Positions 33,067-40,792 of a stretch of 64,000 nucleotides of DNA are shown here, one piece after another. A program made the position numbers and the translations under genes. The notes below the pieces were generated by a model that saw nothing but the letters and a program-made list of their open reading frames with translations, searched no databases and was not told the origin of the DNA. The first letter of the stretch is position 1, and each line of letters starts with the position of its first letter. This DNA is from a virus: positions 1 to 64,000 of the IMG/VR virus record IMGVR_UViG_3300044972_000310, one strand, 5' to 3'.

Positions 33067-33387
33067 ATGCAAATTAGTTTAAGAGAATTGGTTAATCTTA
33101 AAAAGATGAGAGACAGCCTCACCGAGAACATTGGACATCTTAGTGCAGAGACACTCGGATGGATTGGTGTTATTCTAGTACATTTGGCTACTATTCCAAC
33201 ACTAGTTGCAGTACTTACTGGCCTAACCGAAAAGTTACCCCCAGTTGATATGGTTGCCCTAATGTGGTTAGGCCTGTTTACATTCTTTGTCAGAAGTGTT
33301 ATTGCCAAAGATTTGTTAAACATTATCACAATTGGTTTTGGATTCTTTGTCCAAGCTATGTTGATGGCATTGATTATTTTTAAATAA
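33067..33387 (+). CDS. Three-helix membrane protein, holin candidate
   Basis: 106 residues with hydrophobic helices at about 29-50 (LGWIGVILVHLATIPTLVAVL), 62-80 and 84-105. Starts 9 nt after the endolysin. Size and helix number suit a class I holin, but the short charged N-terminus and lack of motif make this an inference from context. Confidence 0.5.
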   Translation: MQISLRELVNLKKMRDSLTENIGHLSAETLGWIGVILVHLATIPTLVAVLTGLTEKLPPVDMVALMWLGLFTFFVRSVIAKDLLNIITIGFGFFVQAMLMALIIFK

Positions 33388-33397
33388 CCAAAAAACA

Positions 33398-33426
33398 TTG
33401 ACACATCAACCCTCTGATAGTATAAT
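33398..33426 (+). promoter_or_regulatory. Consensus sigma70 promoter TTGACA-17-TATAAT
   Basis: -35 TTGACA 33398-33403, 17-bp spacer, -10 TATAAT 33421-33426. Both boxes match the consensus. The -10 lies inside a hairpin (see the terminator at 33411). Confidence 0.85.
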
Positions 33427-33450
33427 AGATACTACAGAGGGTTTTTATTT
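33411..33450 (+). terminator. Terminator hairpin overlapping a promoter
   Basis: CCCTCTG (33411-33417), one unpaired A, TAGTAT, loop AATAG, ATACTA, CAGAGGG, followed by TTTTTATTTT. It contains the -10 of the promoter for the next gene. Confidence 0.7.
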
Positions 33451-33472
33451 TAACACACACAGAAAGGTAGAT

Positions 33473-33601
33473 ATGAGAAACTTTGTAATCGGTACAATCT
33501 TTGGATTGGTTTTAGCTACTGTTGGATTCAGCGGCATTGCTAAAATGTTGGATAGAGGCGTAGACACAGTTAAAACACACTCACAGGAAATGGCAAAATG
33601 A
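33473..33601 (+). CDS. Small single-pass membrane protein
   Basis: 42 residues from the ATG at 33473 with AAAGG upstream; a frame extension to 33398 would run through the promoter and terminator. N-terminal hydrophobic helix FVIGTIFGLVLATVGFSGIA, then a charged tail. Its stop overlaps the lipoprotein start (ATGA). Confidence 0.6.
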   Translation: MRNFVIGTIFGLVLATVGFSGIAKMLDRGVDTVKTHSQEMAK

Positions 33602-34071
33602 AAAAGTTTATTTTAATCCCCATTGTTGCGGCACTGGCTGCTTGTTCAGGCATGAAGACCGTTGAGAATCGCAAAGAATACGCACAACCTGATTGGTACC
33701 AAGAATGCCAGCAAGCAGGTGTTAAAGGTTACTTCTGGTGGAAGAAGGAGTTCGCCTACGCATGTGGCGGCGGTGAGTCGCTCCACGCTCAAGCAGCCGA
33801 AGAGCAGATGTATGCTATTGCAATGAACAACTTTGCAAAACGTATCAACTCAGAAGTCAACAGTGAAACAAAGATTGATTTCATCAACGATAAGAAGAGT
33901 ACAAAAACTTCTATCTCCTATGTGGTTAAGAACACAACTATTCGCGAACACATGAAAACAGAAACTGCACAGTTTACTATGCAGGGTCGTCACTATACCT
34001 TTGTGCGTCTTGAGATGCCTAAGGAAGTGTTCAACCAATTGATTGCCGAAGCCAAAGCGCAAAAGCAATGA
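33598..34071 (+). CDS. LPP20-like outer-membrane lipoprotein
   Basis: 157 residues. Lipobox LAAC at residues 13-16 (C16), then a PDWYQECQQAG segment and an alpha/beta domain with KIDFINDKKSTKTSISYVVK, similar to LPP20/flagellar-assembly lipoproteins. Coupled on both sides by ATGA, so it forms an operon with the preceding membrane peptide and the following lipoprotein. Function in the phage unknown; outer-membrane placement after lipidation is predicted. Confidence 0.65.
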   Translation: MKKFILIPIVAALAACSGMKTVENRKEYAQPDWYQECQQAGVKGYFWWKKEFAYACGGGESLHAQAAEEQMYAIAMNNFAKRINSEVNSETKIDFINDKKSTKTSISYVVKNTTIREHMKTETAQFTMQGRHYTFVRLEMPKEVFNQLIAEAKAQKQ

Positions 34072-34400
34072 AACTACTACTAGTACTGGCATTAGCAGTT
34101 CCGGTTGTTTTAACAGGTTGCTCTAGTGCGCCTGTTAAAACAACCCAGCGGCAATACTGCTACACTAGCCAAGAGATTAAAACTAAAGATAAAGAAACTG
34201 TCTCTAGTGAAACCACAGTTAAATGTAATGACGATCCTATTGAACAAATGGTTGTTAAAAAGATTGGCATTGCACGAGACTGCGGCGAATACAAATATGT
34301 TATGACCCTTAATGGTCGACCTGTTGAAAGGATTGGATATGCATGTCAAAAATATAATGGCACTTGGGAAGTTGTTCCTCATCCTAGCATGTTCCAATAG
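34068..34400 (+). CDS. Second lipoprotein
   Basis: 110 residues with lipobox LTGC (MKLLLVLALAVPVVLTGCSS). The mature part has four Cys (QYCYTSQ, VKCNDD, RDCGEY, YACQK), possibly two disulfides. Ends KYNGTWEVVPHPSMFQ. ATGA-coupled to the previous lipoprotein; its 3' part overlaps the next gene in another frame. Confidence 0.65.
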   Translation: MKLLLVLALAVPVVLTGCSSAPVKTTQRQYCYTSQEIKTKDKETVSSETTVKCNDDPIEQMVVKKIGIARDCGEYKYVMTLNGRPVERIGYACQKYNGTWEVVPHPSMFQ

Positions 34401-34764
34401 TTACGCTCAATCATGGTCTGGTCCGATGAATCGTGATCGTATTAAAAACGATGGATTATTGGCCTTTACCTACAACATGTCGATTTATTACGGATCAAGA
34501 TTACCTAAAGCAGATAATGCTTTGCATTCTCAGGCAGTTTATCACGCACTGAATAATCTTGACAACGGAGAACTTATTGAATGGTACAATGACCGAACTA
34601 ACAGTCACGGAAAGGCACGTATAGTTTATACTATACCAGGAAGTGGGACTATTTGTCGACGTATTCATAGTTTGGTGCAGACAGCTGACCGTTCAAACAA
34701 CTATGAAGACACTGCCTGTTATAATAACAACACTAATACCTGGACTTTTGTCGATAAATATTAG
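34357..34764 (+). CDS. Surface-antigen-like lipoprotein or secreted protein
   Basis: 135 residues from the ATG at 34357 (earlier in-frame ATGs at 34312 and 34339 lie deeper in the overlapped gene). Signal segment MALGKLFLILACSNSYAQ has both an LAC lipobox and an AxA-type site. The mature part (QAVYHALNNLDNGELIEWYN, then GKARIVYTIPGSGTICRRIH, CYNNNTNTWTFV) resembles the C-terminal domain of Rickettsia 17-kDa/RT0821 surface lipoproteins. Overlaps the upstream gene by about 44 nt. Confidence 0.6.
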   Translation: MALGKLFLILACSNSYAQSWSGPMNRDRIKNDGLLAFTYNMSIYYGSRLPKADNALHSQAVYHALNNLDNGELIEWYNDRTNSHGKARIVYTIPGSGTICRRIHSLVQTADRSNNYEDTACYNNNTNTWTFVDKY

Positions 34765-34767
34765 TCT

Positions 34768-36150
34768 ATGAAGATTACATTAGCAGATAAATTTATCGCA
34801 TACCTTGCGCTATTCAGTGGATTGACTATATCTGCTGTGGCCATTTGGTACTCAGTAGCAGGACTGGTTAGCATTTTTGCGGCCGCAGTAATACCTATTA
34901 TTGTTATGGGTGTGGTATTAGAGGTTAGCAAACTTATTGCCACAGTATGGCTCAAGCTGAATTGGTCTCGTGCTCCTGTGTTTATCCGATCATATCTGAT
35001 AGCGGCCATTGCTATCCTAATGATTATAACATCAATGGGTATCTTTGGATTCCTAAGTAAAGCACACAGCGATGCTGGTCTAGTGTCAGGCGATGTGCAA
35101 GCCAAAATTGCAGTCTACGATGAAAAAATTAAAACAGCCAAAGAAAATATTGAAGCCAACCGCAAACAACTTAAACAGATGGATGAGGCGGTTGACCAAG
35201 TCATGGGTCGCAGTTCAGATGAGAAAGGTGCCGACAAAGCGGTTTCAATACGCAAAGCTCAGTCTCGTGATCGCAGTGCGTTGGCCAAAGACATTGAAGC
35301 CAACCAGAAGCTTATTGCTACTCTTAATGACCAAGCCGCACCTATTCGAGCAGAAGTACGAAAAGTAGAAGCGGAGGTAGGCCCAATCAAATACATTGCG
35401 GCATTTGTCTATGGAGATAATCCAGATGCTAACGTACTAGAAAAAGCTGTCACTTGGGTAATCATTATTATCGTATCAGTCTTTGATCCGTTAGCAGTTA
35501 TCCTATTGCTTGCCAGTCAATATAGTTTCCAATGGTTCCGTAAGTCCCGTGAAGATGAAGAACTATTACATAGCACAGTCCCATTGCATGTTGCAGATGA
35601 AACTCCTAAAGAGCCTATGAAGTTTGTTGATCCGGGAGAGCATCCTGATGATCACTTAGAAACGGAACTGGCCGAACCTGAGCCGGTTGTAGAGAAAACT
35701 CTAGCAGAACAACATCCTTACTTAAATCAGCCGTTCAGTCATTTTAAAAATTTAACACCCGTAGTTCATAAACCTGAACCTGTTGTTGAAGAAAAAACTG
35801 ATCCACTAGACCAATGGAACAAAATGATTGAAGCGGCTGAAGAAGAAGTAGCTAAAGAAAAAACTCCTGACGAAATTCTCAACGAAGGTTTAAACGAACC
35901 AACATACCAATTACTTCCAGAATTACAAGAAACATTGAACAAGACAGAGTGGCCAGATAATCCTGCAAAAGGCGACCGATGCGTAATGTTCGTTGACGGT
36001 GCTAATCGAAGTTTTATCTTTAATGGTAACGTTTGGATAGATGCTGATCATTCAGATCCAGGAGCTGTTAATGCCTTGGACGAATCAAAAAAAAAGAGCA
36101 CATACATAATCAAAGATCAGAATCAACAGATCAAGAAGACCAAAGAGTAA
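34768..36150 (+). CDS. Large multi-pass membrane protein with coiled coil
   Basis: 460 residues. Membrane helices at about 8-30, 32-54, 73-95 and 226-251 (VTWVIIIIVSVFDPLAVILLL). Residues about 110-215 are a coiled coil. The C-terminal half is soluble, acidic, Pro-rich, and ends in a small domain with RCVMFVDGANRSFIFNGNVW. Seen in T4-like marine phages; similar in style to DUF4407 proteins. Role unknown. Confidence 0.65.
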   Translation: MKITLADKFIAYLALFSGLTISAVAIWYSVAGLVSIFAAAVIPIIVMGVVLEVSKLIATVWLKLNWSRAPVFIRSYLIAAIAILMIITSMGIFGFLSKAHSDAGLVSGDVQAKIAVYDEKIKTAKENIEANRKQLKQMDEAVDQVMGRSSDEKGADKAVSIRKAQSRDRSALAKDIEANQKLIATLNDQAAPIRAEVRKVEAEVGPIKYIAAFVYGDNPDANVLEKAVTWVIIIIVSVFDPLAVILLLASQYSFQWFRKSREDEELLHSTVPLHVADETPKEPMKFVDPGEHPDDHLETELAEPEPVVEKTLAEQHPYLNQPFSHFKNLTPVVHKPEPVVEEKTDPLDQWNKMIEAAEEEVAKEKTPDEILNEGLNEPTYQLLPELQETLNKTEWPDNPAKGDRCVMFVDGANRSFIFNGNVWIDADHSDPGAVNALDESKKKSTYIIKDQNQQIKKTKE

Positions 36151-36153
36151 GTT

Positions 36154-36240
36154 ATGTGCAGAACTCAGAACAAAATCCAAATTCATTATGGACAAGAATT
36201 AAACACCGAGACAGCTAATTATAATATACATAAGCGATAA
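36154..36240 (+). CDS. Possible 28-residue peptide
   Basis: Short frame MCRTQNKIQIHYGQELNTET and eight more residues, filling the gap between two genes. No ribosome site other than weak AGAGT upstream. Kept only because it fits the spacing. Confidence 0.25.
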   Translation: MCRTQNKIQIHYGQELNTETANYNIHKR

Positions 36241-36241
36241 T

Positions 36242-36667
36242 ATGAATATTGGAAAAATTAATTTAATTACACCTCCGGATAAGTTGTTTAATCTTAATCC
36301 CGGATACTTACTAATCAAACCAAGTACTAAGGTAAAGATGCAGTTCCAACAACTGCTTAGTCAAAGTATAGATGACTTGAATGTGTATATGTACGATACT
36401 GACGAAGTTGACATCGAATGGATGCTAAGTGTTAGTCAGCAAGCAGATTTTATCATTATTGATATTGACAACTGCGATTCTGTTACTAAACAGTTTGTTA
36501 GCTTTTTACTAGCACAACCAAATACTCACTATTTGACTAGTGACGAAATCACTCCTTGGCACCTAATTAGCCGCAATAGGATATATAACTTAGACTGGAT
36601 TTTAGATGCTCTAAAAGACCAGGACGAAGAAAATGATGAACCAGAAGAGGAAAATGATGAGGAATAA
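36242..36667 (+). CDS. Conserved phage protein with acidic tail
   Basis: 141 residues: NIGKINLITPPDKLFNLNPG, then alpha/beta strands (DFIIIDIDNCDSVT, WHLISRNRIYNLDWIL) and an Asp/Glu run at the C-terminus. Precedes and overlaps the ribosomal protein gene. T4-like phages have related hypotheticals. No function. Confidence 0.55.
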   Translation: MNIGKINLITPPDKLFNLNPGYLLIKPSTKVKMQFQQLLSQSIDDLNVYMYDTDEVDIEWMLSVSQQADFIIIDIDNCDSVTKQFVSFLLAQPNTHYLTSDEITPWHLISRNRIYNLDWILDALKDQDEENDEPEEENDEE

Positions 36668-36890
36668 TCATATTAAGGGAACAGTAATTGTTCTAAAAGA
36701 AGGTGAGGATGTTAACCGTGCTCTACGCCGATTTAAAAATAAAATTGAAGATTTAGGTATTCTCAAAGTACTTCAATCAAAAGAGTTTTATGAAAAGCCA
36801 ACTACTGAGCGTAAGCGTAAGAAATCGGCTGCTAAGGCTCGTTGGCGAAAACAGTTGGAAAAAGATGCATTACCTAAAAAAATGTATTGA
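36654..36890 (+). CDS. rpsU: Ribosomal protein bS21
   Basis: 78 residues from tandem ATGs at 36654/36657; GAGG lies 8 nt before the second one. The conserved bS21 core is clear: VNRALRRFKNKIEDLGIL, then EFYEKPTTERKRKK and the basic C-terminus KARWRKQLEKDAL. bS21 sits at the 30S platform near the Shine-Dalgarno duplex, and phage copies are thought to replace the host protein and alter translation. It overlaps the previous gene by 14 nt and precedes a promoter. Confidence 0.92.
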   Translation: MMRNNHIKGTVIVLKEGEDVNRALRRFKNKIEDLGILKVLQSKEFYEKPTTERKRKKSAAKARWRKQLEKDALPKKMY

Positions 36891-36915
36891 CCTTTTAGAT
36901 TAGATCTGCTATAAT
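36887..36915 (+). promoter_or_regulatory. Sigma70 promoter TTGACC-17-TATAAT
   Basis: -35 TTGACC 36887-36892, overlapping the bS21 stop; 17-bp spacer; -10 TATAAT 36910-36915; drives the exonuclease gene at 36944. Confidence 0.75.
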
Positions 36916-36943
36916 GTAAGTTACTTATTTAGAAAGAACTTAC

Positions 36944-37528
36944 ATGGCAAATACAGATTTAATGATTGACTTAGAGACATTGGCGACATCTCCGGATGCC
37001 GCCATTCTTACGATAGGCGCAGTAAAGTTTGATCCGTTTGGGGATGATGTTAAAGACCCTAAATGTGAGAAGTTTTATGTTCGAGTAGATCTTGACTCGT
37101 GCGATGCACTAGGATTAGTTACTAGTGATGCTACTGTAGAATGGTGGGCTAATCAAAGTAAAGAAGCACAGGACGAAGCGTTCAGTGAAGTTGATCGTAT
37201 CCCGATTACTGAAGCATTTAATCGTCTGTACAAATTTGCCTGGGGTGCCAAACGTGTGTGGTCACATGGTGCAAGTTTTGACATTGTAATCTGTGAGCAT
37301 GTGTTTAAAAAGATTGGTAAGGCAGTGCCCTGGCAGTTCTGGGAAGCACGTTGCACACGTACACTATTTGATATTGGCATTAACCCGCATCGTCCTCCTG
37401 TACTCAAACATCACGCATTAGAAGATGCATGGAATCAAGCAGTAGGCGTACAAAATGTGTTTAACACATTAAAAACAAGTACTACCAGTGCCGGACAATA
37501 CATACAACCATTTGCAAGAGAAAGATAA
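36944..37528 (+). CDS. DexA-like 3'-5' exonuclease (DEDD fold)
   Basis: 194 residues. DEDD motifs: D9-L-E11-T in LMIDLETLATSP, D115-I in SHGASFDIVICEHV, and H-H-A-L-E-D in KHHALEDAWNQ near residue 160. Similar to T4 exonuclease A (DexA) and RNase AS-type (Rv2179c) exonucleases. Degrades single-stranded DNA or RNA. Strong own promoter; next gene overlaps none. Confidence 0.8.
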   Translation: MANTDLMIDLETLATSPDAAILTIGAVKFDPFGDDVKDPKCEKFYVRVDLDSCDALGLVTSDATVEWWANQSKEAQDEAFSEVDRIPITEAFNRLYKFAWGAKRVWSHGASFDIVICEHVFKKIGKAVPWQFWEARCTRTLFDIGINPHRPPVLKHHALEDAWNQAVGVQNVFNTLKTSTTSAGQYIQPFARER

Positions 37529-37529
37529 T

Positions 37530-37673
37530 ATGAATGATTTTGAAATTGCACTACTAATGGTGCTAATGTTTATTCAAGGTATTACAGTTGGATACATTCT
37601 ATGGGCACCACTAACATCTTTCAAACAAGGACTTATTGATGGTCTATCGTTAAAATTCCTTTGGAGAAAATAA
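37530..37673 (+). CDS. Small membrane protein
   Basis: 47 residues from the ATG at 37530; an in-frame start at 37488 lies in the exonuclease gene. One transmembrane helix (IALLMVLMFIQGITVGYILW) with a short charged tail. TAATG-coupled to the MazG gene. Confidence 0.5.
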   Translation: MNDFEIALLMVLMFIQGITVGYILWAPLTSFKQGLIDGLSLKFLWRK

Positions 37674-37957
37674 TGGACGAACAAACATATGAAGTTATGG
37701 CTATCCTACAAGAGGAAGCCGCAGAAGTTATACAGGCTGTTAGCAAATGCTACAGATTCGGCCTGGACCACTACAAGCCAGGAAAACCTCAAACTAACCG
37801 TCAACATTTAGAAGAAGAGATCGGCGATATGCTAGCTATGATCGACATTCTACAAAAAATGGACGAAGTTAGTTATAATAACATTGAGGCTGCTAGAGTA
37901 GCTAAAATTGAAAAACTAAAGCAGTGGTCCACAATTGAAATAGTTCAGGAAATGTGA
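37673..37957 (+). CDS. MazG-like NTP pyrophosphohydrolase
   Basis: 94 residues from the ATG at 37673 (TAATG overlap; upstream ATG at 37661 less likely). All-alpha NTP-PPase motifs are EEAAEVIQ (E-x2-E) and EEIGDMLAMID (E-x2-D). MazG-like enzymes hydrolyse (d)NTPs or ppGpp-type nucleotides and are common in phages. Small single-domain form. A late box follows within the stop region. Confidence 0.8.
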   Translation: MDEQTYEVMAILQEEAAEVIQAVSKCYRFGLDHYKPGKPQTNRQHLEEEIGDMLAMIDILQKMDEVSYNNIEAARVAKIEKLKQWSTIEIVQEM

Positions 37958-37965
37958 GATAAATA
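37958..37965 (+). promoter_or_regulatory. Late-promoter-like GATAAATA box before dnaK
   Basis: GATAAATA 78 nt upstream of dnaK. The leader then folds ACTAAA...TTTAGT (37973-37996) and GGACA-TGG-TGTCC (38000-38012). Confidence 0.45.
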
Positions 37966-38019
37966 AATTTGTACTAAAACGCCGTAAGGGTTTAGTATAG
38001 GACATGGTGTCCACAAAAT

Positions 38020-38037
38020 CTTGCTTAAATTAAGGAG
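38020..38037 (+). promoter_or_regulatory. ROSE-like RNA thermometer hairpin at dnaK
   Basis: CTTGCTTAAATTAAGGAG folds into a hairpin pairing CUU-G-CUUA with UAAGGAG, with one bulged G in UUGCU opposite AGG. The pairing hides the ribosome site AAGGAG 7 nt before the ATG at 38044. The same 18 nt lie before hsp20 at 39971. Confidence 0.6.
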
Positions 38038-38043
38038 AAAATT

Positions 38044-39915
38044 ATGAGCAAAGTCATCGGTATCGATTTAGGTACAACAAATTCATGTGTAGCTATTATT
38101 GAAAATGGCGTCGCAAAAGTTATTGAGAATTCAGAAGGCGCACGTACTACACCTAGTATTGTTGCATACGCTAATGATGAAATTCTAGTAGGCGCAAGTG
38201 CAAAGCGTCAAGCAGTAACAAACCCCAAGAACACAATCTATGCTAGCAAGCGACTAATTGGACGTAAGTTTGATGAAGCGGCTGTGCAAAAAGACATTGA
38301 TCTAATGCCTTACACCATCATCAAGGCAGATAACGGTGATGCTTGGGTACAGGTAAATGAGGACAAACTAGCACCTCCACAAATTTCAGCTGAAGTACTT
38401 CGCAAGATGAAAAAGACTGCTGAGGACTATTTAGGTGCAGAGGTTACACAGGCAGTTATTACAGTACCAGCTTACTTTAATGACAGCCAACGTCAAGCCA
38501 CTAAGGATGCAGGTAAGATTGCAGGTCTTGAAGTGCTACGTATTATTAACGAGCCTACTGCGGCTGCACTGGCCTACGGTGTTGATAAGGCTGACAAGAA
38601 AGACAGCAAAGTTGCAGTATACGACTTGGGTGGTGGAACTTTTGATATCTCTATTATTGAGATTGCTAATGTCGATGGCGACAAACAGATTGAAGTGTTA
38701 AGTACGAACGGTGATACATTCTTAGGTGGTGAAGACTTTGACCAACGCATCATGGACTTCTTGGTTGATGAGTTTAAGAAAGAAAATGCAATTGATCTTA
38801 AGAAAGACATGCTGGCTCTACAACGCCTAAAAGAGGCTGCTGAAAAAGCCAAGATTGAATTGTCCAGCAGTGCCAGTACCAGCGTTAACTTGCCCTATAT
38901 TACAGCAGACGCTAATGGCCCTAAGCATATGAACGTTACTATTAGCCGTAGTAAGCTAGAAAGCCTTGTTGAAGAATTGATTCAACGTAGTATTGAGCCA
39001 TGCCGTATTGCTATTAAAGATGCAGGTGTGGATGTTAGCGAAATTGACGAGGTTATCCTTGTTGGTGGTATGACACGCATGCCTAAGGTACAAGAAGCAG
39101 TTGAGAAGCTGTTCGGTAAGGCTCCACGTAAGGATGTTAACCCAGACGAAGCAGTTGCAGCGGGTGCGGCTGTACAAGGTGCTGTGCTAGCAGGTGACCG
39201 TAATGACGTATTGTTACTTGACGTTACTCCATTGAGCTTGGGTATCGAGACCATGGGCGGCATTATGGCCAAGTTGATCAACAAGAATACAACTATCCCA
39301 ACTAAGGCTAGTCAAACATTCTCAACAGCAGAAGACAACCAACCAGCAGTTACTATCAAAGCGTTCCAGGGTGAGCGTGACCTAGTACAACATAACAAGC
39401 TATTAGGCGAGTTTAACTTAGAAGGTATCCAGCCACAACGTCGTGGTCAGCCACAGATCGAAGTTACATTGGATATCGATGCCAACGGTATCATGCACGT
39501 AAGTGCTAAAGATAAAACCACTGGTAAAGAAAACAAGATTACTATCAAGTCAGACTCGGGTCTAACTAAAGAAGAAATCGAACGTATGGTACAAGAAGCA
39601 GAAGTTAACGCAGAGAGTGATAAGAAGACTCGTGAGTTGATCGAAGCACGTAACCAAGCAGAAGCACAGATCCATAGCATTAAGAAAGATATGGAAGAAG
39701 TAGATGCAGAGTTATCGGCCGAAGTTAAAGACAAAGTTAACGAAGCTATCACTTCAGTAGATGCAGCAATTATCACAGAAGATAAAGATGCCATTACACA
39801 AAAACTTAGCGACTTGTTTACTGCGGCTCAACCAGTGATGGAAGCTAAACAAAAGAAAGAAGAAGCTAAGAAGAATGAAACTCCGGTAGACGCAGAGTTT
39901 ACTGAAGTTAACTAA
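38044..39915 (+). CDS. dnaK: Chaperone DnaK (HSP70)
   Basis: 623 residues, nearly full length (E. coli 638). ATPase signatures: [14 protein letters not shown] at the N-terminus, the second signature [13 protein letters not shown] and [14 protein letters not shown]. Substrate-binding domain with [17 protein letters not shown], ending DAEFTEVN, a short lid tail. Refolds proteins and can assist IscU via LPPVK. The gene has a late box, structured leader and ROSE-like hairpin. No dnaJ or grpE seen, so host co-chaperones are needed. Confidence 0.97.
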   Translation: MSKVIGIDLGTTNSCVAIIENGVAKVIENSEGARTTPSIVAYANDEILVGASAKRQAVTNPKNTIYASKRLIGRKFDEAAVQKDIDLMPYTIIKADNGDAWVQVNEDKLAPPQISAEVLRKMKKTAEDYLGAEVTQAVITVPAYFNDSQRQATKDAGKIAGLEVLRIINEPTAAALAYGVDKADKKDSKVAVYDLGGGTFDISIIEIANVDGDKQIEVLSTNGDTFLGGEDFDQRIMDFLVDEFKKENAIDLKKDMLALQRLKEAAEKAKIELSSSASTSVNLPYITADANGPKHMNVTISRSKLESLVEELIQRSIEPCRIAIKDAGVDVSEIDEVILVGGMTRMPKVQEAVEKLFGKAPRKDVNPDEAVAAGAAVQGAVLAGDRNDVLLLDVTPLSLGIETMGGIMAKLINKNTTIPTKASQTFSTAEDNQPAVTIKAFQGERDLVQHNKLLGEFNLEGIQPQRRGQPQIEVTLDIDANGIMHVSAKDKTTGKENKITIKSDSGLTKEEIERMVQEAEVNAESDKKTRELIEARNQAEAQIHSIKKDMEEVDAELSAEVKDKVNEAITSVDAAIITEDKDAITQKLSDLFTAAQPVMEAKQKKEEAKKNETPVDAEFTEVN

Positions 39916-39928
39916 CACAGACACACAT

Positions 39929-39936
39929 AATAAATA
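39929..39936 (+). promoter_or_regulatory. Late-promoter-like AATAAATA box before hsp20
   Basis: AATAAATA 58 nt upstream of hsp20; a leader hairpin GTAGGGC-11 nt-GCCCTAC (39940-39964) follows. Confidence 0.45.
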
Positions 39937-39970
39937 CGTGTAGGGCGCTCGGGTGAGGCCCTACTATAAT

Positions 39971-39988
39971 CTTGCTTAAATTAAGGAG
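39971..39988 (+). promoter_or_regulatory. ROSE-like RNA thermometer hairpin at hsp20
   Basis: Same 18-nt sequence as at 38020 with the same distance to the start codon (ATG 39995); U-U-G-C-U pairs with the AAGGAG ribosome site leaving one G bulged. Confidence 0.65.
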
Positions 39989-39994
39989 AACATT

Positions 39995-40441
39995 ATGAAC
40001 GCAACATTAAGAACTATTGATACTGCCGCTTTAGCTCAACTGAGTAGAGCACTTGTAGGATTTGATCGAATGTTTGACACCTACGAAACTCGATTCGCTA
40101 GTCAAACATCTAACTATCCTCCACACAACATTGTTAAGTATGACGAATATCACTACGCTATTGAAATGGCAGTAGCTGGATTCAAGAAGAGCGAAATCGC
40201 TGTAGAAGTTGAGAATGATCAACTGACTATCCGTGGTGAGAGCTTGACTGCTAACGATCCGACAAGGCAGTACATACACAGAGGCCTAAGTAGTCGAGAC
40301 TTTGAAAGAAGGATAGGGCTTACTGAACATATGATTGTTAAAGGTGCTGAAATCCAAGACGGCATTTTGACCATCAACATCGAACTTGAGCTTCCTGAAG
40401 AAAAGAAGCCAAGAGTTGTTGACATTGTAGAAATTAAGTAA
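39995..40441 (+). CDS. Small heat-shock protein (HSP20/IbpA family)
   Basis: 148 residues. Alpha-crystallin domain: YPPHNIVKYDEYHYAIEMAV, AGFKKSEIAVEVENDQLTIRGE, and the later LTEHMIVKGAEIQDGILTINIELELPE. N-terminal LVGFDRMFDTY matches IbpA proteins. Short C-terminal KPRVVDIVEI tail lacking a clear I-x-I. ATP-independent holdase. It shares the ROSE-like leader with dnaK. Confidence 0.92.
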   Translation: MNATLRTIDTAALAQLSRALVGFDRMFDTYETRFASQTSNYPPHNIVKYDEYHYAIEMAVAGFKKSEIAVEVENDQLTIRGESLTANDPTRQYIHRGLSSRDFERRIGLTEHMIVKGAEIQDGILTINIELELPEEKKPRVVDIVEIK

Positions 40442-40447
40442 TATAAT
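40419..40447 (+). promoter_or_regulatory. Consensus sigma70 promoter TTGACA-17-TATAAT
   Basis: -35 TTGACA 40419-40424 (inside hsp20), 17-bp spacer, -10 TATAAT 40442-40447, upstream of clpS at 40490. Confidence 0.75.
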
Positions 40448-40471
40448 AAGGGGAAGGCAACTTCCCCTTTA
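40448..40471 (+). terminator. Hairpin after hsp20, possible terminator
   Basis: AAGGGGAAG, loop GCAA, CTTCCCCTT then T and A-rich. T-run is short; could instead be a 5'-UTR hairpin of clpS, as it lies after the promoter at 40419. Confidence 0.45.
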
Positions 40472-40489
40472 AACTATACGGAGAATGAC

Positions 40490-40792
40490 ATGAGCGCAAC
40501 AGACGTAAAACTTGACGAAAAGATCAAACAAAAGGTTGAAGAACCGCATCGTTGGAAAGTTATCCTATTAAACGATGACCATACTCCTGTGGACTTTGTT
40601 ATTGGAATCCTAACAGAGATTTTTAAACACAGCCAAGAAACAGCCAAGGGTATCACAATGCAGATACATACTGAAGGAAGTGGTATTGCTGGAGTTTACA
40701 GTTTTGAGATTGCTGAAGTAAAGGCAGTTGAAGCAACTAATCTAGCTAGAGGCAACGGTTTCCCACTCCAAATTAAAATGGAAGAAGAATGA
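40490..40792 (+). CDS. clpS: ATP-dependent Clp protease adaptor ClpS
   Basis: 100 residues (E. coli 106). Conserved elements: KVILLNDDHTPVDFVIGIL, with the N-D-D substrate-pocket motif, then MQIHTEGSGIAGVYSFEIAE and a terminal PLQIKMEEE. ClpS delivers N-degron substrates to ClpAP. The phage copy may redirect proteolysis and complements the tmRNA tagging system. ATGA-coupled to the heme oxygenase. Confidence 0.93.
   Translation: MSATDVKLDEKIKQKVEEPHRWKVILLNDDHTPVDFVIGILTEIFKHSQETAKGITMQIHTEGSGIAGVYSFEIAEVKAVEATNLARGNGFPLQIKMEEE

Noticed and set aside
36084-36101. A second A9-G run (TCA AAA AAA AAG) as a possible frameshift site in the 34768 gene
   Set aside because: The -1 frame meets a stop within a few codons and no strong downstream stem is evident, so no useful product is predicted.
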